Source of the DNA: JAKZVK01 sp965237575
GTDB lineage: Bacteria; Acidobacteriota; Terriglobia; Bryobacterales; UBA6623
Assembly: GCA_965237575.1 (NCBI GenBank)
Contig: CBDEGI010000003.1
Coordinates: 744,001 to 808,000, forward strand
Length of the DNA: 64,000 bases
Direction: 5' to 3'
In this document: positions 16,299 through 26,258 of the stretch, piece by piece
Layout: each line of letters opens with the position of its first letter
Position numbering within the stretch: position 1 is the stretch's first letter
Program-made: the position numbers and the translations under genes
Notes under the pieces: generated by a model
Seen by the model: only the letters and a program-made list of their open reading frames with translations
Databases searched by the model: none
What the model was told of the DNA's origin: nothing

Positions 16299-17583
16299 CC
16301 CGGCGCCACGATCTCGCACTACAAGATCACCGAGAAGCTTGGTGAGGGCGGGATGGGTGTCGTTTACAAGGCCGAGGACACCAAACTCAAACGGCCCGTC
16401 GCCCTGAAGTTCCTCGCCGGTCACCTGCTCCAGGACGAGGAAAGCCGCCAGCGTTTTCAGCGCGAAGCTAGGGCAGGAGCCGCGATCAACCATCCCAATA
16501 TCTGTATGGTCCACGAAATTGGTGAGGCCGACGGCCAAACGTTCCTGGCCATGGAGTTTGTTGCAGGCCAGGGCGTCAAGGAGAAGATCGAGACCAGGCC
16601 GCTGAAGCTGGAAGAGGCCCTCGACATCGCGACACAGACGGCCCAGGGACTGCAGGAAGCCCACGAAAAGGGCATAGTCCATCGCGACATCAAGCCCGCC
16701 AATCTCATGGTCAATGAAAAGGGTCAAGTCAAGATCATGGATTTCGGCTTGGCACAGCTCGCCTCGCGCTCGAAGCTCACGAAAACCGGAACGACCCTCG
16801 GAACCATGGCGTATATGTCGCCGGAGCAGGTCCAAGGTGAACCCACGGACCACCGATCAGACATCTGGTCGCTGGGCGTAGTGCTTTACGAGATGGTGAC
16901 TGGCCAGTTGCCGTTTAAGGGTGACTATGGACAAGTGGTCGGCTACAACATCCTCAACGAAGAACCCGAACCCATCACAGCTCTGCGGGCGGGCCTGCCC
17001 ATGGAGCTGGAGTGGATTGTCGGCAAGGCGTTGGCGAAAGATGCTGCGGAGCGCTACCAACACGTCGAAGAGATTATCGTCGATCTGCGGTCATTGCACG
17101 GGAAGCTCGTTGCGGATGTCTCGACACCCACACCGGCGGAAACTGCAGACCGCAGGGTCATGCCACAGCCAACGCCCCAGGAGAGGCTCTCCCGGCATCA
17201 CCGCGTGCACAGGGTTCTCATCGCTGTTTCGGTTCTTTCGATATCCGCTGCGGTGGCGTTTGGGGTCCTTTGGTGGCTTCGGGCTCCGACTCCAGGCGGT
17301 GAACGGCCCCTACGGCGTTTTACGCTCATGCCCCAGGAGAGCGTTTTTTGGCCCGTAGTCTCTCCCGACGGTCGCTTCATCGCTTACCTCACCAAGCCTA
17401 GCGCGGAAACCGTAGCGCTGTGGGTTCATAATCTGTCCGAAGACGACGCGCGCATCATTGGAGGCCCCGACGAAGCGATCTGGAACACCCAGCCGTTCTG
17501 GTCGCCAGACAGCAAAATCTTGGTATTCCGGTCCGGTAACGAACTCAAGAAGATACCTGTCGAAGGGGGGCTGTCACTGCGCT
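16299..17583 (+). pseudogene. Ser/Thr protein kinase domain plus start of PD40 propeller (no native start)
   Basis: Same frame as the upstream winged helix. Hanks motifs are complete: GEGGMGVVYK, VALKFL, HRDIKPANLMV, DFGLAQLA, YMSPEQ and SDIWSLGVVLYEM. A transmembrane helix follows (LIAVSVLSISAAVAFGVLWW), then propeller blades (VSPDGRFIAYLTKPS; FWSPDSKILVFRSG). The only in-frame ATG (16353) lies inside the glycine loop, so independent translation would give a crippled kinase. After IPVEGG the frame is lost at six Gs (17565–17570); one more G would continue as AVTALCEVRSS into the next piece. The old reading frame then runs to 17870 with unrelated residues. Intact relatives are membrane kinases with an extracytoplasmic propeller. 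Confidence 0.82.
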
Positions 17584-18997
17584 CTGTGAGGTCAGGTCGA
17601 GTGTCGGACCGTTTGGAGGTAGTTGGGCTCCCGATGGTGAAACGATTGTGTTCGCCCAGCCCCAAGAGCTCCGGCAGGTCCCTGCAGGGGGCGGGGTGTC
17701 CCGACGGTGGCTCGAAATGCGCCGGGAAGAGCGCATTCAGTTCGGATGGCCACACTTCCTGCCTTCAGAAACAGGTGACCGCAAACTGCTGTATGTCGAG
17801 ATCAACGAAGCCAGAGACGGCCAAATCGTGGCCCATGACCTCAACAAAGGACAGCGAGAGAACCTCGTGAGCGGCTTCATGCCTGTATATGCCCCGAGCG
17901 GCCATATCCTCTATCGAAAGCGCGATCCGGCGGAGATCTGGGCGGTACCGTTTTCGATCGAAACGATGACGGCCACGGGCGAGCCGTTTGCGGTTCGCCA
18001 GAACGCTTCGCGGCCCAGCGTAGCCAGCGATGGAACACTCGTGTACGTCGAGCGCGGCGCGCGAGTCCTGTGGGCGGGACTTGAACAGTTGGTCTGGCGC
18101 GATCGTGAAGGCAAACACTTGGGCTGGATTGGACAGCCGCAGGAGGGGCTGTGGCACCCCGCTCTTTCCCCGAACGAAGAGCAGGTGGCGGTTCGGGGAT
18201 TCGAAGGTGGCCCTTGGAGTGATATCTGGATTCATGAAGTCAGTCGGCCCGTCAAGACCCTATTTACCACGCGCGACGGTTCCGGCGGAATCCCCATCTG
18301 GTCTCCCGGGGGCGACCGTATCGCATATTCCTCCGGTCGCGGAGCCTCTCGAGGCGTTTTTGTCAAAGCAGCCGATGGCAGCGGAGAGGCTGTTGCACTG
18401 CTCAGTTCTCGGGACTCATGGGAGTATGTCACGGATTGGGGGCCCCAAGGGACGCCGCTGGTTTTGACACGCGTGTCGCCGGGCGAAGGGAGCCGCGCGC
18501 GGAGTTCGGATATCTGGTATCTAAAAAGGAAGAATGTGGGCGACGGTTACGAAGAGTTGCCTTTCCTGCAAACGCAATTCTCGGAAGAGTTGGGCCAATT
18601 ATCTCCAGACGGCCGGTTTCTGGCCTACGTCTCGGACGAGTCGGGTCAGTTTGAAGTGTATCTCCGATCATTCCCGGATGGCCGGCAAAAACAGAGCGTC
18701 TCGATCAACGGAGGGTCACAACCGCGCTGGCGAGGGGACGGCGAGGAGCTATTCTACGTCGAAGCAGCCACCCTGATGGCGGTCCCGGTTTCGGCGGAAA
18801 CGGGACAAGTTCTGGGCTCCCCGCAACCTTTGTTCTCGTCCGAAGGTCTGCCGTTGATCCTCAACGATCGCATGAGATACGACGTTGCCCGTGATGGCGA
18901 GCGCTTCGTTCTCGCGGAGTCGATCGCTCACGGGTCCGATTACCTCCGTGTAGTTCTAAACTGGTACGAAGAGTTCCGCGACCGCCAGCAGGACTGA
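17579..18997 (+). pseudogene. C-terminal PD40 (TolB-like) propeller of the same kinase gene
   Basis: In the +2 frame relative to the kinase piece, the sequence ALCEVRSSVGPFGG and SWAPDGETIVFAQ directly continues the propeller. The blades follow: AVPFSIETMTATGEPF, HPALSPNEEQVAVRGF, PIWSPGGDRIAYSSGRG, SDIWYLKRKNVGDGYEE, LSPDGRFLAYVSDESGQFEVYL. The end MRYDVARDGERFVL and VVLNWYEEF is the standard tail of acidobacterial kinase–PD40 proteins. As an isolated frame it could begin at 17648 but would lack anchor and kinase. It is listed separately only because of the one-base break; together 15909–18997 describe one gene with two lesions. Confidence 0.82.
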
Positions 18998-19283
18998 GCC
19001 CCCAATCAAGTCCGCACCGTCGGGTGGTGCTGGATAGCTGTTGTGAAATCTTAGTGCTGTATCGAAGGCGACCCAACAGGAAGAGCCGTGCGGGGAGAGA
19101 GAGCTGGTCGCTTTCGATACAGCGATTTGAAGGAAGCGACCCTGATTTGGCAGGGCGGCTTCGTCCAACAACCCGTATCGGCAATGCGGCGGCTTGAAGG
19201 AAGCCGTCCGCGCAGGGCGTCGCCGTTATCGGGTGCTGTCTGCGCCTTTGTTCGTTTCACTTCCAGTCCGAGAATTCGACACG

Positions 19284-19790
19284 ATGAAACAGACCATCCT
19301 TACCCTCACCGCCATGCTGTTGACTGGTCCGGCGGCCCTGCTTGCCGCCGAACCCATTCAAATCGGTTCGCAGCGACAGCTCTTTCTCGACGATCACATC
19401 GTCGAGCGGATCGAAGGCCTGAAGCGAACCATGCACCAGCCAATCAAGCGCGGTCCAGTGTTGAAAGCCGAACACCCGTGGGAAGGAGCGTACATCGCGG
19501 TCTTCTCGCCCCCGATGTGGATTGCTGAGGAAGGCGTCTTCAAGCAGGTGTATGAATGCCGGTACGGCAAACCCGATCAACGGCATCAGTACGCGCTAGC
19601 GGTTTCCCAAGACGGTGTTCACTTGGCAGGGATTTCACTCGACCGGTGCTTACGGTCACGTATTGAACGCACGGCCGGGCCTTCAGTCCGTCTACAACGT
19701 CGGTGGCGGTCCCGACGGGTCGATGGCGCCGTAGGTATGGGCACGGTCCTCGTCGGTGTGGAAGTTGAAGAACACGCAAAGGAAATGTAG
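19284..19790 (+). pseudogene. N-terminal remnant of an exported sugar-active-type protein
   Basis: ATG at 19284 begins a clear Sec signal (MKQTILTLTAMLLTGPAALLA, cut near LAAEP). The mature part opens with IGSQRQLFLDDHIVERIEGL and RTMHQPIKRGPVL. This opening is typical of exported proteins of roughly 450–550 residues in Solibacter and Planctomycetes that are annotated as glycosidase-like. After about residue 115 (AVSQDGVHLAG) the sequence turns arginine-rich and overlaps the end of the convergent gene, so three quarters of the protein are missing. The deletion point is probably near 19640. The product, if made, would be a short exported stub. Confidence 0.65.
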
Positions 19791-21010
19791 CGAATCGTAG
19801 CGGGATAGGTAGGTGAGCATCGGGGGACAGGGGCCGTCGAATTGGATCCGATCGTTGATCAAGCCTCGATACACTTCCTTGTTTCCCCAGGCGAAACCCG
19901 CACTCGGGCCGAGCGGAGTTAGACCGTCGCCGCTGTGATCGGCCAGAATCTGACTACGCAACGGCTCGCTGACTCTCGGCAGCAGATGCCCGATTCGGAT
20001 CAGCAGGTTTCGAAACTCCACCGTGTTCGTTTGGCCCGCCTCCTTCAACGCCACCAGGTCGGGCAGCAACTGCTGGACACGCTGCTGAGTGAAGTCGCCC
20101 AGAGTCGGAAACGGGTAGGCCGCCTGCTCCCCGGCAGTCAGCGCCACCAGACCGCTGGCATAGGGACGGTCGTCGAGGTCTCTCGGGGTGTTACTTTCGG
20201 TCGTACCGGGTACGAACGGACCGATCCGGGAGCTTCCCGAAAAGGCCGTGCCGAGATGGTATTCGAAGTTGGCGATCGGCTGGAATCCATCGTTGTGTTG
20301 CTCTTCGGGCAGTCGTCCCGCGGCGCGGTCAGCCGGGTCCACCGGCTGGTTCGAGGCGAAGTAGCTGTTGGGACCTAGATTGACCGGCTGGCCGATGATC
20401 GGATCGCCGCTGGTAAAGCGCTCCGTCACGCCTCCAACCGTCCCTTCGATCGCCCGCACGAACACCCCGATAGGCGGTACGTGAGTACGGTTCACCGCTG
20501 GATTGTGAAAGCGCAGTGCGCGACCCACCGCTTTGTCGAGCCGGTCGGGCACGCTGTCGGCGGGAAAGAAGTCTGGTTCTCCTTCGAGCGCCCACATCCA
20601 GCCGCGTCCGGTTCCATCCGGATTGCCTCGCGGATGGTTGTAGAAGCCCGCGCCTGTGGAAAAACGAACCTCAAAACGCCCGTCGAACAACACCCTGGAT
20701 TGGAAATGACCGTCAGGTTGACGGTCGCTTCCATGACGTCATCCTCGAATATCCGCAAGACCACGTCGTTTCTGGCCGCGCTCGGGCCGGTCGGGTGGAC
20801 CCAGACGGTTTTCTCCTCTCCGTCGACGTAGAGGTTCGGCGGGTCTACCCGAATGCCCGCTCCCGGCGGTGACACCTCGATGCGGACCGAAACGCGCGTC
20901 CCATCTTCGGTCTTGAGCCCCAGCGGTGCGGGACACGCTTCCCCGCGATCCGGCGCGATCAGAAACCCATTCCCGGTGCTTTCACCATTGAAAGTTACGA
21001 GCAGATCCAT
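19692..21010 (-). pseudogene. Unrecognised protein, about 440 residues, with one-base frameshift
   Basis: Two overlapping frames form one protein. The first (start 21010) reads MDLLVTFNGESTGNGFLIAP, RVDPPNLYVDGEEKTVWVHP and ends its homologous part at VISNPG. The second begins VLFDGRFEVRFSTGAGFYNH and runs to HTYGAIDPSGPPPTL. The break is at CCC 20693–20695 (plus strand); one extra C restores PGVLFDG. There is no signal peptide or membrane helix. The first 100 residues look like a beta-sandwich, and the later part is helical (FTQQRVQQLLPDLVALKEAG). I do not recognise the family. The 3' end overlaps the truncated convergent gene. Confidence 0.6.
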
Positions 21011-21407
21011 TGAGTTTCCTCCAGATTAGGGCTTATTTCCTGAGCAATCATAACACGCGACCCGGAGAACCGGGTGTTCTGATTTGGGCCCTCTCTTGCG
21101 AAACATCCGGGAAGGCGAAGCTCCTCCCGCGCGCCGGCTGCGATGTTGGCGGACCGGCGGGCGACTTTACAAGAGACGTTTTTGATTGCCTCCTTTTTGG
21201 AGAGTCGGGGGCGAGAGTTCGGGGGCAGGCACCGTGACCACGTTTGAGACACGCGGCGATCGTCGTTCATCCGGTGTGCTCCCCCCGTGGATCGAGTGTA
21301 GCGATCCCCTGAAGAGTTCCGCTCAAGGTCCTTCGACTGCTTCAGACGTGCGCGCTCCTCGAAGCGTTAGCAGACTGTGCGAAATCACTCGACGCGGCTT
21401 TCAAAGG
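21011..21407. other. Intergenic stretch, no gene seen
   Basis: 397 bases upstream of the unknown minus-strand gene and downstream of the TPR regulator. Only short frames without recognisable content occur. It should contain the promoter of the 21010 gene. No hairpin with a T tract was found for the regulator that ends at 21408. Confidence 0.4.
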
Positions 21408-21990
21408 TTATGAACCAAAGCCCAGTCGCTCCAGTAAGTTCTGAAACCGGGGATCGTCGTGCAGTGGTCGGAGCCTTGCATCCACCTTGAGCCAGACCAT
21501 CGAGCGCGAACGCTCACGATAACCTTCTTCGAGTCGTTCAAGGGCCTTGTCTTTGTCACCCAGGCCGAGATGAACGATCGCCATGTTGAAGGGCGAGACG
21601 TACCTTTCGTCTGACAGCTTCTCGAGGTCTGCAAGGGCCTCCAGCGCCGGCCCTGGCTGTCCCGCCAAACCATAGACGAAGCCCAGTGAACCCAGGGGGG
21701 CAGGGTTCGTGTCGGAAAACAGCGCCGCTTTGGACAACGCCGCGATCGCCTCTTGGTAGGACCCCCTACGCTCTTGGATGTCGCCCAGCACCCAATGGGC
21801 GGCCCAAAAGTTTGGGTTCAGTTCGAGCGCCTTGTCTAGCTGCCCGGCTGCCTCGTCATAGCGTCCGGCCCGATAGTACTGCTGGGCTAAGTTGACGTTG
21901 GCCGCCAATGACAGGGGGTCCAAATCTCTCGCTCGCGCCGCCCGTGCGATCGCCTGTTCACTCTGTCCGGTGACTTCGTAATACAGCGAA
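21408..21990 (-). pseudogene. C-terminal TPR part of a CadC-like regulator, separated by an insertion
   Basis: In frame from the insertion edge it reads YYEVTGQSEQAIARAARA, then DPLSLAANVNLAQQYYRAGR, ELNPNFWAAHWVLGDIQERR and further tetratricopeptide repeats to FQNLLERLGFGS. Deleting the element and one copy of the 9-base target duplication joins WYSL directly to YYEVTGQ with the frame restored. This is therefore the tail of the 23688 gene. An ATG at 21923 exists but has no regulatory domain behind it. Confidence 0.85.
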
Positions 21991-22264
21991 TGGGGTATCC
22001 ACTTGACTCAGGTAGCCCCTAGGCGTTGTGGTTTGGTCGATCCATGGACGCCAGCACACTGCACCCAGAATGCACCCTGGGGCGCCAGACGCCGGTCTGC
22101 AGGCAATTGGGCCACGAGGCTGCGTTTCGGGCCGATCAAGGATTACGCACGCGCCATGGCCATCGCAGGCTTGGAAACGTGGTGCTATCGGCAAGCCTTT
22201 CCGGGGGCCGCCAATGGCCAACCACAGTATGTTGTGGTCACCTGAGTCAAATGGATACCCCACT
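21991..22264. mobile_element. 274-bp MITE-like insertion with terminal inverted repeats and target duplication
   Basis: The left end begins TGGGGTATCCACTTGACTC and the right end, read as reverse complement from 22262, begins TGGGGTATCCATTTGACTC; 22 of 23 bases match through CAGGT. The flanks carry the duplication TACAGCGAA at 21982–21990 and 22265–22273 (7–9 bp depending on where the end is drawn). It has no transposase, and its short open frames are not recognisable. It lies inside the TPR region of a regulator gene, and removing it restores the frame. The source transposase family is not identified from these ends. Confidence 0.85.
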
Positions 22265-23688
22265 TACAGCGAATACCACAAGAAGCCTTGTGCGTAGCTG
22301 GGGTTCAGCTCAGTAGCTCGGCGGAATCGTCGCTGCGCCTCCTCTAAGTCCCAATCGAATTTTAGGGCGATCATGCCGAGCACACCGTGGGCCTCGGCGA
22401 GAGAGTCGTCGAGTTCCAACGCGCGCTGCGCCACCTCCTTTGCCCGTGGCAGAACGTCGCTGGGCCGCTCGAGCTCCATTCCATGTCCGCCCAGCAGACA
22501 GTAGCAGCCGGCTAATCCGGAATAGGCCCGGGCATAGTCGGGGTCCTCATCGATTGCCCTATCGAAGTATTCAATGCCTTTTCGGAATCCCCGCTCCGTG
22601 ATCTGTTCACGGAAGTAGCGTCCCTTGAGATAGGCCTCGTAGGCGGCTTCATTGGTGGTCTCAGCCGCTCCCACCTGCGGTGCGTCGTCATCGAGAAGCT
22701 TGAGCGCCAGGGAGCGAGTGATAAGGCCCGCAATCTCTGTCTGAAGCTCCAGTATCCCGCTCAACTGCTGTTCGTAGTTCTCGGCCCACGTGTGTGTACG
22801 GTCGCGAACGTCTATCACTTGAACGGTGATCCGAACACGATCGTTCTCGCGTCGAACGCTCCCTTCCACCGCGTAGTCGATTCCGAGCTCCTGGCCCATC
22901 TGTGCAATCGGTCGCGCACTAGCCCCGAAAGCGGCCGTCGACGTACGAGCAATCACACCTAAGCGTTCGGGGTTTAGTCGGCCGAGTTGGGCGATCACTT
23001 CTTCGGTCAGGCCGCCCACTAAGTATTGCTGTTCCGGATCTCCCGTATAGTTGTCAAACGGCAGCACGCCGAGCATAATGCGGCCGGAAGGCGGGGGCAG
23101 TGCTCGACTGCCTGATGGCTCCCAGAACCCAGGGAACAGGAAGTAGCTCGCGACCACTGCGGCCCCAATGGCGGACAGCGCGAGCCACAATGGCGTCCGG
23201 TATCGATGAGTGCGGCTGAGCGTCGCGACGCCCTCCGCTGCGTGCGCCAACGGAGCAGCATCCTCGATGAGAGCCGCACCGCCGTGTGTGGAAGGGGCCG
23301 GATCATCAGAGATCCCGGATCCGACTGCCGCCGTGGCCGCCGCCTGAACGGGCTTTTCGACCGGTCCGATGAACCGGTATCCTCTGCGCGGGAGTGTTTC
23401 GACAAACCTTGGATTCTCGGCTGAGTCCCCGAGAGCTTCTCGGAGCTTGTTCGTGGCGGCGTTCAGGCTCCCATCGAAGTCAACAAACGTATCAGGCGGC
23501 CACAGCCGCCGGTGGAGTTCCTCGCGTGTGACAACTTCCCCAGGACGTTCCAGCAGCGCTGCGAGGATCTGAAACGGTTTTTCCTGGAGCCGGACTTTGC
23601 GGCCGCGCTTGCGAAGTTCGCCCGCGCGCAGGTCGACTTCGTAGACACCAAAGCGAACCATCCCAAAAGCTTGATGAGGATCACTCAT
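22264..23688 (-). CDS. CadC/TolB-like transcriptional regulator with TPRs, truncated by the insertion
   Basis: 474 residues remain. The winged helix comes first (VRFGVYEVDLRAGELRKRG, RRLWPPDTFVDFDGSLNAA, LPRRGYRFIGPV). A transmembrane helix lies near 165–185 (LWLALSAIGAAVVASYFLF). A TolB-amino-like domain follows (IMLGVLPFDNYTGDPEQQYL, GGLTEEVIAQLGRL). TPRs then begin (RGFRKGIEYFDRAIDEDPDY). The layout is that of membrane-bound CadC-like one-component regulators common in Acidobacteria. Translation stops at a TAA made by the junction with the element, so about 190 residues of TPR are lost. It may still bind DNA. Intact length would be about 665 residues. Confidence 0.88.
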   Translation of the reverse strand: MSDPHQAFGMVRFGVYEVDLRAGELRKRGRKVRLQEKPFQILAALLERPGEVVTREELHRRLWPPDTFVDFDGSLNAATNKLREALGDSAENPRFVETLPRRGYRFIGPVEKPVQAAATAAVGSGISDDPAPSTHGGAALIEDAAPLAHAAEGVATLSRTHRYRTPLWLALSAIGAAVVASYFLFPGFWEPSGSRALPPPSGRIMLGVLPFDNYTGDPEQQYLVGGLTEEVIAQLGRLNPERLGVIARTSTAAFGASARPIAQMGQELGIDYAVEGSVRRENDRVRITVQVIDVRDRTHTWAENYEQQLSGILELQTEIAGLITRSLALKLLDDDAPQVGAAETTNEAAYEAYLKGRYFREQITERGFRKGIEYFDRAIDEDPDYARAYSGLAGCYCLLGGHGMELERPSDVLPRAKEVAQRALELDDSLAEAHGVLGMIALKFDWDLEEAQRRFRRATELNPSYAQGFLWYSL

Positions 23689-24298
23689 TGGGAATCCCGG
23701 CCATTGGAGTGTAGCATCAAGCCGGTTCCTCTAGCGAAAAGGCGATCTGGCGGCTAGACGGTAGCATAAGTGCTTCTCTTTCAGCCGGTTAGGTAGTAAC
23801 TTACGCTTCAGCCCCAGATAAGCCGCTCTCCATGGACTCTCTCGTCCGGCCGTGTCATTGTTTACCCCAACGGACATACGGCCGGGAGCACAACAAGGAG
23901 CGGATATCAGTGAGACTTCGGAAGATTTCGACGATTGCACGCGGCCGCTCACGGGCCGGCCGGCCGGCCTTACCTTTTGGCGAAAAACGTCAGGGCTCAG
24001 GCAATCGCCGCATATGCCGCCTGCCGCCACGCGTTGGCTCCGGGCGACCAGGTGTTCACGCAGTACTGCCCGGTGCTGCGGGCGGGCAAGGTCAAGCAGC
24101 AATGATCGTGCCTATTCCTGCCGAGGACAACGCGTGGGTCTCCATGGAGGCCTGTCCGTCGATCCGCGGCTCTAAGAGCACGGTCGCCCAAACCGCTACC
24201 CCGCCGGCCGACATGGCCAACTGGGCTTCCGGGCTATCCGTGAAACGCCGGTGACATCACCGGCAACCTACACCACAAACAAAAGAGGAGAAAACACA
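23689..24298. other. Intergenic stretch of 610 bases, no gene seen
   Basis: Open frames on both strands overlap one another and are Arg/Ser-rich with no recognisable domain. The stretch separates the divergent CadC-like regulator from the haemoglobin operon and so should hold both promoters. Noted content: a CCGGCCGGCCGG run near 23955 and a perfect hairpin at 24247–24264. Confidence 0.45.
24247..24264 (+). promoter_or_regulatory. Perfect hairpin in the leader of the haemoglobin operon
   Basis: GCCGGTG-acat-CACCGGC lies 35 bases before the first ATG and just before the AGAGGAG ribosome site. It is not followed by a T tract. It could be a protein operator (a 7-bp dyad with 4-bp spacer) or an RNA element affecting the leader. 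The role is inferred from position only. Confidence 0.35.
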
Positions 24299-24646
24299 AT
24301 GAATAACCTAAAGCAAGTTGACGACCAACTGAATGAAATGACCAGTGCGGGCCAGATTCTTGAAGCCCTGGAGCGCTTCTATGCCGAGGACTGCACCTTC
24401 CAAGAAGGAAACAAGGAGCCTCTGGTCGGACGCCGGGCCCATCGTGACCACTTGACCGAGTTCTTCGCCACTCTGAAGGAGTTCACAGGGGCGACGCTGC
24501 ACTCTCAAGGAGTCGGTGAAGACGCCACCCTTACCGAGTGGACGTTCAATATGGTGGGCCCGGAAGGTCCCATCGTCTGGAACGAGATCTTGCGCCGCCA
24601 GTGGCAGGACGGCAAAGTCGTTTCGGAGCGTTACTACACCGCCTAA
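24299..24646 (+). CDS. SnoaL/NTF2-like small protein
   Basis: 115 residues. The alpha+beta barrel pattern of the SnoaL-like/NTF2 superfamily is visible: QILEALERFYAEDCTFQEGN near the N-terminus, GRRAHRDHLTEFFATLKEF, then strands TEWTFNMVG, IVWNEILRRQWQDGKVVSE. Members are ligand-binding pockets or small isomerases, and no specific activity can be assigned. The ATG at 24299 is supported by AGAGGAG eight bases upstream. It is the first gene of an apparent operon with a sensor kinase (124 bases downstream) and an exported truncated haemoglobin. Confidence 0.8.
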   Translation: MNNLKQVDDQLNEMTSAGQILEALERFYAEDCTFQEGNKEPLVGRRAHRDHLTEFFATLKEFTGATLHSQGVGEDATLTEWTFNMVGPEGPIVWNEILRRQWQDGKVVSERYYTA

Positions 24647-24770
24647 TCCGGGCTGCGGACTCCGGACAACGCGGAACAAGGTCAGGCTCCCGAGTCGTTC
24701 AGACTTCGGGAGCTTGATCACCCCGGCGACGGGGCACGACCCTGCTCTAACCGGCAAAAAGGAGGAAACC

Positions 24771-26168
24771 ATGAACGCACACCGCACCTTGCAAGCCCAG
24801 AAAGGCCGAAGCTGGCGTGAAGTGCCATCGGAACGACGATCGAACTACTCCCACAGGACCAAGGCCCAACTCATCGAGGAGCTAGGGTCGCTATCCGACC
24901 GGGTAGCCGACTTGGAAAGCCAGGGCTGCGGCCAGGCGGAAGGAAACATCCTCCAAGCAATCGCCGAAGGCACTTCGCAGGTGGGTCACGGCTTCTTCTC
25001 CTCCCTCGTCCGGAGCCTGGCGAGTGCTCTCGGCGTTCGTTACGCCTTCGTGGCCGAATGCCTCGACCGGCCAACGACGAAGGTCCGCACGCTGGCGTTC
25101 TGGATGCGCGACCACTTGGGAGAGAACGTTGAGTACGAGATTGACGGCACGCCTTGCAAGACAGTTGTCGGTGGCAAGACGCCGTTTTACCCTTGCGACA
25201 TTCAGAGGCTATTTCCCGCGGACAGTTACCTCGTCGGCGTAGGGGCCGAGAGCTACTGCGGATTGCCCTTGCGTGACGCATCGGGCCAAATCATCGGGCA
25301 TCTCGCGATTCTGGACGTCGATGAACTGCCTCAGAATTTCTGTGAACTTCCGGCGGTAAAGATCTTCGCGGCCCGAGCGGCGGCGGAACTTGACCGCAGG
25401 AGGGCGGAGGCCGAAAGGATGGCTGCTCTGGGCCAACTCACAGCCGGCATCGCCCATGAGTTGAACACACCCATCGGCGTGGTCAAGAGCAGCGTCTGCA
25501 ACCTCGAACGCTGCGTCAACAGGATCGTAGAAGCCATCGAGGAGAACCAGACGCTGGACGAGGTGCGCGCGGATCGCGGTTTTCAGCGGTCCGTAGACAT
25601 CGCCCAGGACAATAATCGCATTATCTCTGAGGCCAGCTTGAGAATCGCGACGATCGTCAGTGGTCTCAAGAGATTCACCGTCGAGGAATCACCGCAGGAT
25701 TCGGCAAATATTCGTGACTGTGTCGAAAGCACGTTGGACCTGATTTCTCACCAGATACGTGAGGGAATCACCATCGCAAAGAAGCTCGGCGACGGTCCGG
25801 TTGTTCCTTGTGGTCCTGCCGCGATCAACCAGGTGTTGATGACCCTTCTGACCAATGCCATGCAAGCGATTCGGGGCCAGGGAAAGATCACGGTGGAGAC
25901 CGGCGCAGACAGGGACTGCGCCCGCATCCGAATCTCTGACACTGGCAGCGGCATCCCCAAAGAAAAGTTGGAAACGCTCTTTGACTTTACCTTCACTACG
26001 AAAGACTCACGCGTGGGTGTCGCCATGGGGCTTGCTAGCGTCTACAACATTGTTCACAGATACAACGGTGACATCACCGTCGCAAGCGAAATCGGCAAGG
26101 GTACGACGTTTACGATCACGCTGCCGATTCGTGCGCGCACGCTCACGTGCAGTTCACTCGTGAATTAG
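24771..26168 (+). CDS. Soluble GAF-type sensor histidine kinase
   Basis: 465 residues, no transmembrane segment. A short N-terminal coiled coil (IEELGSLSDRVADLES) leads to a GAF-like sensory domain (about 58–205) with the typical SYCGLPLRDASGQIIGHLAI. HisKA has LTAGIAHELNTPIG with phospho-His229. The HATPase part shows NQVLMTLLTNAMQAI, ISDTGSGIP and GVAMGLASVYNIVHRY. GAF domains bind haem, nucleotides or small ligands; Cys129, Cys142 and Cys163 could matter for redox or metal sensing. GGAGG precedes the ATG at 24771. No response regulator is adjacent. Co-location with a haemoglobin suggests O2, NO or redox input, which is inference. Confidence 0.9.
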   Translation: MNAHRTLQAQKGRSWREVPSERRSNYSHRTKAQLIEELGSLSDRVADLESQGCGQAEGNILQAIAEGTSQVGHGFFSSLVRSLASALGVRYAFVAECLDRPTTKVRTLAFWMRDHLGENVEYEIDGTPCKTVVGGKTPFYPCDIQRLFPADSYLVGVGAESYCGLPLRDASGQIIGHLAILDVDELPQNFCELPAVKIFAARAAAELDRRRAEAERMAALGQLTAGIAHELNTPIGVVKSSVCNLERCVNRIVEAIEENQTLDEVRADRGFQRSVDIAQDNNRIISEASLRIATIVSGLKRFTVEESPQDSANIRDCVESTLDLISHQIREGITIAKKLGDGPVVPCGPAAINQVLMTLLTNAMQAIRGQGKITVETGADRDCARIRISDTGSGIPKEKLETLFDFTFTTKDSRVGVAMGLASVYNIVHRYNGDITVASEIGKGTTFTITLPIRARTLTCSSLVN

Positions 26169-26258
26169 GACGGCGAGGCCGGCGCATATGTGCAATCGTG
26201 CCGGCAAAAGATGAGAAATCAAAAACGACAAGAGTAAATCTTAGACAAGGAGAAAGAC

